Shown here one piece after another: positions 1 through 7,662 of a DNA stretch of 14,963 nt. Every line of letters starts with the position of its first letter. Position 1 is the stretch's first letter. The notes beneath the pieces are model-generated. The model ran no database searches. It worked only from the letters and a program-made list of their open reading frames with translations, and was not told the origin of the DNA. The position numbers were made by a program, and so were the translations under genes. Location: positions 3,929 to 18,891 of the forward strand of contig DGPO01000106.1 in assembly GCA_002390485.1 (NCBI GenBank), in the 5' to 3' direction. Origin of the DNA: Halieaceae bacterium UBA4438 (GTDB lineage: Bacteria; Pseudomonadota; Gammaproteobacteria; Pseudomonadales; Halieaceae).

Positions 1-450
1 ATTTCGCGTGAAAATCAGGTTCGCAACGTGGCGGCGCTCTTGGGATACGCCCTGACCGAGGCCGAGCTGACTGGGACGGATCACGGGCTGTTGATTCACC
101 GACGAGACGACTTTGATGCGTCTTACGCAGGTCTCTGGTTGCGGCGCTACGATCAGGGCTGGTCTGAGCCTTTGTCGCGCAATAATGCCTTCGAAGACCT
201 TCAGTTTGAGCCGGGAGTGGAACTTGAGCTTCGACTTGAAGAGCAACCCCCCGTCGACGTCGAAGTCCTTGAGGAGGACCTAAACCCCCCACCGCAGATT
301 ATTTTGTTTGCCGGTGGCGAGATGACGCCCGGAGAACTGGATTGGATCGACGAACGATCGGGCGATCTGCTCTACACCTTGCGCTGGGATTTGTTTGGTC
401 GAATGACCTTTTTACCAAAGGGAATCGAACCCGATGACTTTTTCGACTGA
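1..450 (+). CDS. gspH: Type II secretion minor pseudopilin GspH (5' end missing)
   Basis: GspH is a minor pseudopilin near the tip of the T2SS periplasmic pseudopilus. The open frame runs from the first base of the window (first full codon att, 1-3) to TGA at 448-450, leaving 149 visible residues. The prepilin leader and hydrophobic helix lie outside the window. What remains looks like the end of the amphipathic N-terminal helix (VRNVAALLGYALTEAEL) followed by the beta-rich globular domain (GLLIHRRDD, LWLRRYDQGWSEPLS). That pattern, an early-helix 'allowed to read the state of a residue' region then W-x-P-L, is typical of GspH. The GTG at 28 is an internal codon and not a credible start, because it would remove the pilin helix. 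The gene overlaps gspI by 17 bases, which implies coupled translation. Identity rests mainly on position immediately before gspI and is strong; the sequence alone is a weaker argument because GspH diverges quickly. Confidence 0.85.
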   Translation: MSRENQVRNVAALLGYALTEAELTGTDHGLLIHRRDDFDASYAGLWLRRYDQGWSEPLSRNNAFEDLQFEPGVELELRLEEQPPVDVEVLEEDLNPPPQIILFAGGEMTPGELDWIDERSGDLLYTLRWDLFGRMTFLPKGIEPDDFFD

Positions 451-850
451 ACACCGAAAAAAAAACCTGGGTTTCACGCTGATTGAAGTGATGGTGGCAT
501 TGACGGTTGTCGCTGTGACACTGCCGGCACTCCTGTTTTTGTTGTCTCAGCAAATCGACGGGACGGCTTACCTGCGAGACCGCTCCATCGCCCAGTGGGT
601 GGCCGCCGATCGGGTTGCGGAAGTGCGTCTGGCTGTCGCTAAAAGTCAAAGTGCACGCAAGGGTGTCATCGCGGGAGCTTCTGATCGGGCCGGACGAACC
701 TGGAACTGGCGAAGCGAGATTCGCGATACACCGGTGCCTGGATTTATGCGTCTGACGGTGACTGTAACGGCTGAGGAAGATGAGGACGATGCCGTTTTGT
801 TTACGCTCGACGCCTTTCTTAATGCGGAGACAATCGATGCGCCAGGATAG
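434..850 (+). CDS. gspI: Type II secretion minor pseudopilin GspI
   Basis: GspI is the minor pseudopilin that nucleates the GspI-J-K tip complex in the inner membrane and periplasm. The 138-aa product has a 13-residue positively charged leader (RKKNLG), then the prepilin peptidase site G13|F14 and FTLIEVMVALTVVA, with the conserved Glu at +5. The hydrophobic helix runs to about residue 35. The segment LRDRSIAQWVAADRVAEVRL at about 52-71 is the most recognisable GspI signature. Length agrees with the family (about 120-140 aa). The ATG at 434 lies inside gspH (17-base overlap), and its end overlaps the chosen gspJ start by 14 bases. The leader codons contain a run of nine A (457-465), which could permit slippage. 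Assignment is firm. Confidence 0.95.
   Translation: MTFSTEHRKKNLGFTLIEVMVALTVVAVTLPALLFLLSQQIDGTAYLRDRSIAQWVAADRVAEVRLAVAKSQSARKGVIAGASDRAGRTWNWRSEIRDTPVPGFMRLTVTVTAEEDEDDAVLFTLDAFLNAETIDAPG
457..465 (+). repeat. Nine-A homopolymer in the gspI leader
   Basis: Nine consecutive A (CGA AAA AAA AAC, coding R-K-K-N) lie in the signal-leader codons of gspI. Runs of this length are slippery for polymerase and ribosome. They sit just after the gspH stop, upstream of the sequence coding the prepilin cleavage site. Any net indel would shift the frame before the FTLIEV helix. Confidence 0.9.
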
Positions 851-1502
851 GTCGATGCGCACGCCGCGTGGTTTTACGCTGATCGAGGTGCTCATTGCTA
901 TGGCGATTACTGCCTTCGTCTCGGTGTTGTCTTACCAAGCGCTGTCCACGGCACTGACGGGTATCGAATCGGTCCGCGCCGAATCTGAGCGACTGCACGA
1001 GATTAATCGGGCGTTTAATGTCCTCTCGCGTGACATTCGGCAAATGACCAACCGACCGGTACGCGACGAGTTTGGGCAGCTGGCATCGGCCGTCTTGGGG
1101 GGGCCGCTGGCGCGAGATCCGCTTCGTTTGACGCGCGCAGGTTGGCACAACAGTACCGGTGCTCCGCGCAGTACCTTGCAGCGGGTAGCCTATCGCCTGG
1201 AAGACGATCGCTTGTTGAGGCTGAGCTACCCCGTTCTTGATCGAACGACCGCCATTGAGCCCACTGAAACGGTGCTGGTTGATCGGGTTGAGGGGTTTGA
1301 GGTGCGATTCTTGCCGACGATCAAGTCATTGGAAGTGGATCGCAATCAAACCATAGACCGGCGTTTTTGGCAGGAAAACTGGATTTCAGAGGTGGGGTTT
1401 ACCGACAAGATTATGGAGCCCCCCGCTGCCTTGGAGGTGAGACTTTCCCTTGAGGACTGGGGTGAACTGGAGCGACTTTATGTCATGCCCGCCTTCCAAT
1501 AA
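837..1502 (+). CDS. gspJ: Type II secretion minor pseudopilin GspJ
   Basis: GspJ is a minor pseudopilin that binds GspI and GspK to form the tip of the T2SS pseudopilus. From ATG 837 the product is 221 aa. The leader MRQDRSMRTPRG is followed by FTLIEVLIAMAITAF, with Glu +5 and cleavage at G12|F13. GspJ-typical stretches follow: LSTALTGIESVRAESERLHEINRAF and FNVLSRDIRQM, then the Arg/Asp-rich beta domain. Two in-frame starts are plausible. ATG 837 has GGAGA at 826-830, 6 bases upstream. ATG 855 would give a six-residue leader, with AGG at 844-846 as a weaker site. I prefer 837 for its ribosome site, and the mature protein is the same either way. Any longer frame upstream of 837 lies inside gspI. 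The gene overlaps gspI by 14 bases and gspK by 23. Confidence 0.94.
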   Translation: MRQDRSMRTPRGFTLIEVLIAMAITAFVSVLSYQALSTALTGIESVRAESERLHEINRAFNVLSRDIRQMTNRPVRDEFGQLASAVLGGPLARDPLRLTRAGWHNSTGAPRSTLQRVAYRLEDDRLLRLSYPVLDRTTAIEPTETVLVDRVEGFEVRFLPTIKSLEVDRNQTIDRRFWQENWISEVGFTDKIMEPPAALEVRLSLEDWGELERLYVMPAFQ

Positions 1503-2547
1503 ATCACAAGCCGGCGCCGCGTTAGTGATCGCCCTGTTGGTGTTCGCAATTGCTGCGACACTGATGGTGGGTGTGCAGCGCGATTTCAACTTGCAACTGC
1601 AGAGGAGCACGAACACGTTTTTTGCTGAGCAGGGGTGGTCCTTTTTATTGGGTGCTGAAACGCTTGCGGAGTTGGCACTGCGATTTGATGCTGACGAGGA
1701 CGCAAAGCAAGATGCCCCGTTGGATTCATTGCAAGAAATGTGGGCTCAGCCTCAAGCCCCTTATCCTCTCGACGGCATTGGCTTTTTGCGGGGTGATATT
1801 TACGATTTGCAGGGGCGCTTCAATATCAACGGTTTGGTCGAGGTCGTAAATCAAGCGCGAGATCCCAACACCCCCTTAGGCGCGGCGCCGGCCGATGTCG
1901 GCGAGCGCGACGGCGAGACCCAGCGACTTAATGCCGAGCAGCGCGTTTTACTGCGGTTGCTGTTGTCGATTGAGGAGGCGGAGCTCAGCCGCGCGGAGGC
2001 GACTCGCTTGGTTGAGCGTATGACCGACTTTATCGATGCAGACCGCAGTCCACGAATGGACGGGGCGGAGAATGAAGTCTATTTGTCGTCGGCGTTTCCC
2101 TACCGAGCGCCTAATCGTCCGATCGCAAGTGTCAGCGAGGTACGAGCGGTCGATGGCATGACGCCGGACCTTTACCGTCTTATTGCACCGTTTCTAACCG
2201 TGTGGCCGACTGACGGAGGAAAGATCAATATTTTGACAGCCCCGCCAGAGTTGCTCGCCGCACTGAGTGGCGACGATGCGTTCGAACCGCTCTCTGCACA
2301 GCAGGTCGCGCGCATTGTGGAACTTCGAAACGAGGGCATGATCACAGACGTTGATAGCTTTATCCAAGACCCAATGTTTACCAATGCCACAACGACTGAC
2401 TTGCGAAAAATGATTGGCGTAAAGTCTGACTGGTTCCTACTCGATGCGCGCGTTGAGATTGCCGACCGAGAACGTCGCCTGTACAGTGTGTTGCATCGTC
2501 AGGGCCGAGCGGTGTCTGTTGTCCATCGGACCGAAGGCGAGCTGTGA
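1480..2547 (+). CDS. gspK: Type II secretion minor pseudopilin GspK
   Basis: GspK caps the pseudopilus tip and is much larger than the other pseudopilins. From ATG 1480 the product is 355 aa, normal for the family (about 300-360). The leader ends at A-G12, then AALVIALLVFAIAATLMV. Position +5 is hydrophobic rather than Glu, which is a known GspK property. Other signatures are DLQGRFNINGLV (about 109-120), LVERMTDFIDAD, and a helix-hairpin-helix-like segment KINILTAPPELLAAL (about 248-262) followed by the DVDSFIQD region. The start at 1480 is chosen over the longer TTG frame at 1450 because GGAG at 1469-1472 sits 7 bases upstream and the leader length is right. It overlaps gspJ by 23 bases. 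Its TGA overlaps the ATG of a 22-codon frame (ATGA at 2547). Confidence 0.95.
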   Translation: MSCPPSNKSQAGAALVIALLVFAIAATLMVGVQRDFNLQLQRSTNTFFAEQGWSFLLGAETLAELALRFDADEDAKQDAPLDSLQEMWAQPQAPYPLDGIGFLRGDIYDLQGRFNINGLVEVVNQARDPNTPLGAAPADVGERDGETQRLNAEQRVLLRLLLSIEEAELSRAEATRLVERMTDFIDADRSPRMDGAENEVYLSSAFPYRAPNRPIASVSEVRAVDGMTPDLYRLIAPFLTVWPTDGGKINILTAPPELLAALSGDDAFEPLSAQQVARIVELRNEGMITDVDSFIQDPMFTNATTTDLRKMIGVKSDWFLLDARVEIADRERRLYSVLHRQGRAVSVVHRTEGEL

Positions 2548-2615
2548 TGAGCAGTCAACGTCGAGCATTTGAGCCACTATACTTAACACGTTGTACAAAG
2601 AGGTCCGCGATCTAA
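2547..2615 (+). CDS. Possible 22-codon leader/coupling ORF between gspK and gspL
   Basis: This short frame starts at an ATG that overlaps the gspK stop (TGATGA, 2545-2550) and ends with TAA one base before the gspL ATG (2617). It has an AAGG motif at 2534-2537, nine bases upstream. It would encode 22 residues (MSSQRRAFEPLYLTRCTKRS plus AI), basic and without a hydrophobic segment, resembling nothing I know. Its exact fit between a stop overlap and the next start suggests a role in translational coupling of gspL rather than a functional peptide. The gspL start has no good ribosome site at normal spacing: AAAGAGG at 2597-2603 is 13 bases away. It may equally be a chance frame in a 69-base spacer. 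Confidence 0.3.
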   Translation: MSSQRRAFEPLYLTRCTKRSAI

Positions 2616-2616
2616 C

Positions 2617-3768
2617 ATGCGCGTCGAAAACTCAAGTGTGATCATTTGGCATGATGGGGAGCCGATGCTTTGGCGGGCTGGCGCCATCAGCGCTGAAGCC
2701 ATCACCGCTGACACCGTGTATCCAGAGTCAGCGATCGTTGGACTTCCCAGTGATGCTGTTCGGACGACCGCTATCGACGTTACACCTCAAGAGCGAAAAC
2801 ACCTGGCAAAATCATTGCCGTTCATGATGGAAGAGCAGGTCGCCGAGGACGTCGACGACTTGCACTTTGTATCTGCGCCTTTGACCGACGAGCATTTTTT
2901 AGTCGCCTTCACACGGCGCGACAATCTCTCTTCATGGATCGAGCAGCTCAGTCAAGCGGAGAGTCTCAAGCTTTTTGCGCCTGAAGCCTTGTGTTTACCG
3001 AGAGAGCGAGGCGAGTGTTGCGCTGTGGTAGAGGGCGATTCAGTGGTCTTGCGCTGGAGCGACTCTGAAGGCGCGCGCGTGGATTTGTCGCTCTTGTCGG
3101 TCGTACTGGATTCTTTGATGGAGCGACCCGAAAAAATCGTGATGTATGGCACTGACCGAGGGGCTGTAGTCGCTCATTTGAGTGACGAGCAGCAAGCCCT
3201 TGTGGACTGGCGCCAAGGTGGATGGGGAGCACTCCTTCTGCTCGCCGATACGCGTCCGAGTCTTAATTTGCGTCAAGGGGCGTTTGCACCCGCGTTACCA
3301 CTCATGAAGTGGTGGGGTCTTTGGAGGACCGTTGCCGTAGCGGCTTGTGTGGCCATCACCTTGCAGTTGGTTGCCGATCTTGGCCAATTCCAAAAATTGA
3401 AGTCACACAATCTTGAGCTGCGCTCAGCGATTCAACAAACCTATCGGCGAGCGAATCCACGTGGTGCTGTGGTTGATGTCGAGAAGCAATTAGACCGACA
3501 GATTGCCGAATTTACCGGCGAAGAGGGTCTTTCTGCGTTTACACCCCGCCTTGTCGACGTGGTAACGGCCACGATCTCGAACAGCGGGCGAGTCACCTCG
3601 ATCAATTACAGCGCGGGGCAACTTCGCCTGAATCTTACCGCTGAAAACTTTTCAGCGGTTGAGGAAATTCGACAAACACTTGAGGGGAAAGGACTCAAGG
3701 CGACCCTTGAAACATCCAGCGCGAGGGGCGATGAAGTTCGCGCTCGATTAAGAGTGGAGGTGTCCTAA
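2617..3768 (+). CDS. gspL: Type II secretion inner-membrane assembly protein GspL
   Basis: GspL links the cytoplasmic ATPase GspE to the inner-membrane platform and partners with GspM. The 383-aa product fits the family length. Residues 1-230 form the cytoplasmic actin-like region, containing the characteristic LPFMMEEQVAEDVDDLHFV (68-86) and, just before the membrane, LNLRQGAFAP (216-225). A single transmembrane helix spans about 233-253 (WWGLWRTVAVAACVAITLQL). After it come a short coiled coil (FQKLKSHNLELRSAIQQTYRRANP) and the periplasmic ferredoxin-like domain (about 305-383). The start is ATG 2617. An AAAGAGG at 2597-2603 is 13 bases away, longer than usual, so translation may depend on the upstream short frame. 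Its TAA overlaps the gspM ATG by one base (TAATG). Confidence 0.95.
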   Translation: MRVENSSVIIWHDGEPMLWRAGAISAEAITADTVYPESAIVGLPSDAVRTTAIDVTPQERKHLAKSLPFMMEEQVAEDVDDLHFVSAPLTDEHFLVAFTRRDNLSSWIEQLSQAESLKLFAPEALCLPRERGECCAVVEGDSVVLRWSDSEGARVDLSLLSVVLDSLMERPEKIVMYGTDRGAVVAHLSDEQQALVDWRQGGWGALLLLADTRPSLNLRQGAFAPALPLMKWWGLWRTVAVAACVAITLQLVADLGQFQKLKSHNLELRSAIQQTYRRANPRGAVVDVEKQLDRQIAEFTGEEGLSAFTPRLVDVVTATISNSGRVTSINYSAGQLRLNLTAENFSAVEEIRQTLEGKGLKATLETSSARGDEVRARLRVEVS

Positions 3769-4235
3769 TGCGCGCATGGTTTGCAGCACAATCCCCCCGG
3801 GATCAAATGGCACTGATGCTCCTAAGTGGGTTTCTGCTCCTGTTTCTACTGTTTCAGTTTGCATTGTCGCCAGCAGGCGAAGCGCGTCGTCAAATGGCGA
3901 GTAATAATGATGCGGCGAGCGCTCAATTGTCGCGTGTTGAAACCAAGGTCAGCCAGCTGTTGAGCCTGAGAGAGAGTGGCGACACGGGTGCGAATCAAAA
4001 CCTATCATCGACGCTCAGTGCCGCCGCACAAAATGCAGGATTGGTCGTAAAGCGCCTTCAGCCCAACAGTCGCGGTGAGGTGCAAGTGCGTTTTGAGGGT
4101 GTCGACTTCGATGCATTACTGCAGTGGCTTGAGACTGTAGAGGGCAATGAAGGTCTGCGTATTGTCGACGCTTCGCTCAGCGACGCGGGTCGTGCGGGCG
4201 GTGTTAACGCAACATTAAGAGTTCGAGGCCAGTAG
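3768..4235 (+). CDS. gspM: Type II secretion protein GspM
   Basis: GspM is a bitopic inner-membrane protein that stabilises GspL in the T2SS assembly platform. The product is 155 aa. It has a short cytoplasmic N-terminus (MRAWFAAQSPRDQ), one membrane helix at about 14-34 (MALMLLSGFLLLFLLFQFAL), a helical linker with LSRVETKVSQLLSLRE, and a C-terminal ferredoxin-like domain. That domain includes VRFEGVDFDALLQWLETVE, a segment typical of GspM. The ATG at 3768 shares a base with the gspL stop, and GGAGG at 3756-3760 lies 7 bases upstream, so this start is secure. GspM sequences are poorly conserved, but order and topology make the call firm. Confidence 0.93.
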   Translation: MRAWFAAQSPRDQMALMLLSGFLLLFLLFQFALSPAGEARRQMASNNDAASAQLSRVETKVSQLLSLRESGDTGANQNLSSTLSAAAQNAGLVVKRLQPNSRGEVQVRFEGVDFDALLQWLETVEGNEGLRIVDASLSDAGRAGGVNATLRVRGQ

Positions 4236-4237
4236 CT

Positions 4238-4975
4238 GTGGGTCGCGTGACGGTACTGGTACTGACGGGCACCGTCTTGCTGGCGTTGTTCATCGCTCGC
4301 ATCCCGGCTTCGGTCGTCAGTGCTCTTTTGCCCTCGACGGTCACTGCCTCAGGTTTTACCGGTTCACTGTGGCGCGGGTCAGCCTCGCACATGGACGTCA
4401 GTCAGCGTGGACAGGTGTTTGCCTTAGGACGTGTTAACTGGGTGCTCAGTCCTCGGGGTCTTTTGTGGGGTGACGTCTTGACGCTCGAGAGTCGCTGGGG
4501 CGATCAGCGAGCAGATCTTGCGCTGGATTTTGGATTGGGCGGCACGGCACACCTAAACGAGGTCATGCTGAGCCTTGATTTGGGCTGGGTGCGCAACTTG
4601 ATTCCGCTTTATGTTGCGGGTCGTTTTACTGCGGACATGGACCATCTGGCGGTCGACTCGACCGGCATGCTGCTCGAGGCGAATGGCCGCATTGTTTGGG
4701 AGAATGCGGCGTGGCGTGCGGTCGGTGGCGATGTCTCGCTTGGGACCTACGTGATTGATATTGATACGACAGACCAAGGTGTCCAAGGCCGTATCTCAAC
4801 GCGAAAAGGGGCACTGGAGGTCAACGGTCAGTTTGCGATAGCGCAGGGGCGCTACACGCTCGCCGCTGATCTCTCGGGCCCGGCGGCGCGCAACGAAGCG
4901 TTTCAGCAGGCGATCGCTCTTTTGGCGGTTCCAGTCGGCAGTGGCTACCGAATCGAGTTAAGCGGTACACTCTAA
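4238..4975 (+). CDS. gspN: Type II secretion accessory protein GspN
   Basis: GspN is an accessory inner-membrane protein found at the end of some T2SS operons and not needed in every species; its precise role is uncertain. The 245-aa product has an N-terminal hydrophobic anchor at about 4-22 (VTVLVLTGTVLLALFIARIP). The rest is a beta-rich periplasmic region with the recurring GspN pattern: ASGFTGSLWRGSA near 37-49, VNWVLSPRGLLWGDV near 66-80, GRFTADMDHLAVDSTG, and a closing GSGYRIELSGTL. The start is GTG 4238, two bases after the gspM stop, with GAGG at 4225-4228 nine bases upstream. It closes the recognisable gsp run. I see no rho-independent terminator after it, so read-through into the next gene is possible. 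Confidence 0.9.
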   Translation: MGRVTVLVLTGTVLLALFIARIPASVVSALLPSTVTASGFTGSLWRGSASHMDVSQRGQVFALGRVNWVLSPRGLLWGDVLTLESRWGDQRADLALDFGLGGTAHLNEVMLSLDLGWVRNLIPLYVAGRFTADMDHLAVDSTGMLLEANGRIVWENAAWRAVGGDVSLGTYVIDIDTTDQGVQGRISTRKGALEVNGQFAIAQGRYTLAADLSGPAARNEAFQQAIALLAVPVGSGYRIELSGTL

Positions 4976-5028
4976 AACTACGAGGGCTCTGGGGCCTTTC
5001 TGAACAACAATAACAAAGTGAGATGCCT

Positions 5029-6315
5029 ATGAAGTTTTGGCGATTGCTTGTTGTCCTCGTCTCAGTAGGAGGTGCTATGTCGACAACAGCTCAAGATCCC
5101 CAACAGGTGATGAACGAATTTCCTCCCACCGCGGACGCACAAGTCACAAAGAAGAACCACCGCGATTGGCCGTTTAGTCAGTGGTCTTTTCAAAATTTTG
5201 GGGCGCCCAATAATACGGTCATGGTGCCTCGTGGCGGTGAGATCCATCACTTTGCGCGCGATGAGTCGCGTCTCAGTGAACTTCGCATCGGTGGGCAGTC
5301 AGTGGCTGAGGTTTTCGGTGCGAATGCGGCGGACGCACTGGTCGTTGTTCAGGGAGACACCCTGGTACTCGAGTCCTATTGGAATGGGATGGACGCGCAT
5401 CGACAGCATATTTGGTACTCAATGACCAAGTCGTTGGTCAGCAGCATTGCCGGTGTGCTTGTCGAGAGTGGCCAGCTTGAGCTCACGAAGAGTCCTTCTG
5501 ATTACATACCCGAATTGAAAGGCAGTGCCTTCGATCGTGTGACCGTACAACACGTCTTAGATCACGCAACGGGGCTCGCGTTTGAGGAAAATTATGTTGA
5601 TCCGCAGAGCGATTTTTTCCTCTACTACGCGCCCGCATTAAACATGGGTTATCTTCCAGGCGCTGCTGATCTGCAACCGGGACAGTCGGAGATTTACGGG
5701 GTTTATGACTTTTTGAGTCACTTCGTAAAGCCAGACCTGCAAACACCGCCGGGGCAGCGATTTGACTACAACTCGGCGAACGCGGATGTCCTCGGTTGGC
5801 TCGTGTCACGACTGATGAAAAAGCCGCTCAATGACGTGATTCGTGATGCGGTTTGGTCGAAAATTGGGGCGGAGCATGACGCCTATATTGCGGTGGACCG
5901 CGCCTACATGCCCGTGGCAACAGGGGGCTATAACGCGACCGCTCGCGACAGTGCGCGCTTTGGCATGCTCATCCGTGATAAAGGTGTCTTTGGTGGAGAG
6001 CGGGTGCTTCCTAAAGAATGGCTAGAGCATATGGTTGACGTCAAAGACAGCGACCGGCAGGCGATGAACATCAACCCCAATTACTCCAAGGCAGATTGGG
6101 TTGCTTACCAGGACATGTGGTGGGTACTCGACGACGAGGCCGAAGAATTTTGTGCTGTAGGCATTCACGGTCAGGTCATCTACATCAACCGTAAGACCGA
6201 TACGGTCATGGTCTGGTTCTCAAGCCAGCGCGATGCGGCGTCAACGCTCGCCCCCGAGTTTCCAGTCAAACTTAATGCGGCGCGAAAAGTCGCAAACTAC
6301 TTAGCGGAGCAATAA
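5029..6315 (+). CDS. Exported serine hydrolase, beta-lactamase/NylB-like fold
   Basis: This is a serine hydrolase of the class C beta-lactamase/penicillin-binding fold (Pfam Beta-lactamase type); such enzymes act as esterases, amidases or oligomer hydrolases. The product is 428 aa from ATG 5029. It has a signal peptide (MKFWRLLVVLVSVGGAMSTTAQ, cleavage near 20-22), so it acts in the periplasm or beyond. Visible catalytic motifs are S131-M-T-K134 (the SxxK nucleophile and base), Y247-N-S in FDYNSANADVLGWL, and G-I-H380-G-Q in place of the KTG box. The HGQ form and long insert are reminiscent of 6-aminohexanoate-dimer hydrolase relatives rather than true beta-lactamases. ATG 5029 is preferred over ATG 5023 because AAGTGAG abuts 5023 but is 6 bases from 5029. 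It sits 53 bases after gspN and 3 bases before a symporter gene. The substrate is unknown. Confidence 0.88.
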   Translation: MKFWRLLVVLVSVGGAMSTTAQDPQQVMNEFPPTADAQVTKKNHRDWPFSQWSFQNFGAPNNTVMVPRGGEIHHFARDESRLSELRIGGQSVAEVFGANAADALVVVQGDTLVLESYWNGMDAHRQHIWYSMTKSLVSSIAGVLVESGQLELTKSPSDYIPELKGSAFDRVTVQHVLDHATGLAFEENYVDPQSDFFLYYAPALNMGYLPGAADLQPGQSEIYGVYDFLSHFVKPDLQTPPGQRFDYNSANADVLGWLVSRLMKKPLNDVIRDAVWSKIGAEHDAYIAVDRAYMPVATGGYNATARDSARFGMLIRDKGVFGGERVLPKEWLEHMVDVKDSDRQAMNINPNYSKADWVAYQDMWWVLDDEAEEFCAVGIHGQVIYINRKTDTVMVWFSSQRDAASTLAPEFPVKLNAARKVANYLAEQ

Positions 6316-6318
6316 ACC

Positions 6319-7659
6319 ATGGCAGCAGGAACACCCGTATGGTCCAGTCGTTTTGCCTTCATTATGGCCTCTGTCGGTTTTGCGGTGGGTTTGGGCAATA
6401 TTTGGCGCTTTCCCTACGTCACTGGTGAAAATGGGGGCGGCGCGTTTGTGGTGGTTTATTTACTCTGCGTGTTCGCTATTGGCGTCCCGTGTGTGATGGC
6501 AGAACTGTTGGTGGGTCGCAGAGGTCAATCGAGCCCCTCTAAATCCATGGCGACTGTCGCCCAGGAGAGTGGGCGCAGTCGATTATGGGGTGGCGTCGGC
6601 GGATTGGGTGTCTTCACGGCGTACACAATTTCAATTACCTATGCGGTGGTGGTTGGATGGGTGCTTTGGTATCTCCTCCAAGCGGCCAGTACTGGCTTTG
6701 CGGGGGTCGATGCGACGTCGTCAACACAAACGTTTAATGCGTTACTCGCCGACGGCTCAACCATGTTGGTGATGACGGTCGTGGGCAATCTCATTGTCGG
6801 CAGTATTATTTACGCGGGTGTCACCGGCGGTATTGAGCGCGCAGTCACGGTGATGATGCCGTTACTGTTCGCGCTGTTGGTCGGACTGAGTATTTACAAC
6901 GTCTTTGCCGGTGGATTCGCCGAAACCATGCGCTGGTTGTTCACACCCGATTTCAGCAAAATTGACGGTCCAGTACTTCTTGCCGCAGTGGGGCAGGCCT
7001 TCTTTTCAATTGGCGTGGGCATGGGTGGAATGATGACCTACGGGTCTTATTTGCCGGCAAATTTCTCGATCACGCGCGGCGCCTTGCTGATCGTTTTGGC
7101 GGACACTGCCGTGGCTTTGCTCGCCGGTTTTGTCGTGTTCCCAATGGTCTTCAACTACGGACTCGATATTGCAGGCGGTGCAGGTCTGATTTTCCAGACC
7201 TTGCCGGTTGCGTTTGCTCAAATGCCCGGTGGACATGTGTTTGCTGTCCTCTTCTTTGTCATGTTGTCGGTAGCGGGCGTGACATCAATGGTGGGGCTGT
7301 TGGAGTCGGTGACTAATTGGACCGATCAGCGAACAACGCTGGGCCGCGAGATGAGTGCGGTTGTGGTGGTGGGATCGGTGACGTTCTGCAGTGTCGCATC
7401 GGTCCTCTCATACAACGTTTGGCAGGATTACACGGTGTTTGGCATGAACTTCAATGCGGCGTCAGAAGGGCTCTATGACAAGATCACCCTCCCTTTGGGC
7501 GGTCTTCTCATTGCCCTGTTTGTGGGATGGTTCATGAGTCGTGAGCACAGTTTTTCTGAGTTGGGTACGGACGCGCGGGTGTTCTCCATTTGGCAAGTGT
7601 TACTCCGGTTTGTGGTGGTTCCCGCCATTGCTATTATTTTAATCACAGGGTTGGTGTAG
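6319..7659 (+). CDS. Sodium-dependent transporter, NSS (SNF/LeuT) family
   Basis: This is a Na+-coupled symporter of the neurotransmitter:sodium symporter family; bacterial members usually import amino acids across the inner membrane. The 446-aa product is the usual bacterial length, with about 11-12 hydrophobic helices. TM1 carries the family hallmark GLGNIWRFPY (24-33), followed by ENGGGAFVVVYLL. This is the unwound helix that binds Na+ and the substrate carboxylate in LeuT. TM6 has the typical FFSIGVGMGGMMTYGSYLP. Its ATG lies 3 bases after the hydrolase stop, with GGAG at 6306-6309, so the two are almost certainly co-transcribed. Substrate specificity cannot be read from these motifs. The family call is very secure. 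Confidence 0.95.
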   Translation: MAAGTPVWSSRFAFIMASVGFAVGLGNIWRFPYVTGENGGGAFVVVYLLCVFAIGVPCVMAELLVGRRGQSSPSKSMATVAQESGRSRLWGGVGGLGVFTAYTISITYAVVVGWVLWYLLQAASTGFAGVDATSSTQTFNALLADGSTMLVMTVVGNLIVGSIIYAGVTGGIERAVTVMMPLLFALLVGLSIYNVFAGGFAETMRWLFTPDFSKIDGPVLLAAVGQAFFSIGVGMGGMMTYGSYLPANFSITRGALLIVLADTAVALLAGFVVFPMVFNYGLDIAGGAGLIFQTLPVAFAQMPGGHVFAVLFFVMLSVAGVTSMVGLLESVTNWTDQRTTLGREMSAVVVVGSVTFCSVASVLSYNVWQDYTVFGMNFNAASEGLYDKITLPLGGLLIALFVGWFMSREHSFSELGTDARVFSIWQVLLRFVVVPAIAIILITGLV

Positions 7660-7662
7660 CAC

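Noticed and set aside
299..895. Long open frame (198 codons) on the minus strand across gspH-gspI-gspJ
   Set aside because: It is antisense to three clearly coding pseudopilin genes. Its translation is basic, with many His, Arg and Ser residues and no domain-like pattern, as expected of a shadow frame.
1450..1479. Upstream TTG extension of gspK
   Set aside because: It would add ten residues before a good ATG with a well-placed GGAG and would make the prepilin leader unusually long.
4981..5002. Possible terminator after gspN (AGGGC-TCTGGG-GCCTT)
   Set aside because: The stem is only five pairs with a G-T wobble and no T-run follows, so I do not call a terminator.
5483..5809. Minus-strand 108-codon frame inside the serine hydrolase
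   Set aside because: It lies opposite the catalytic part of a well-supported gene and has no ribosome site or recognisable motif.
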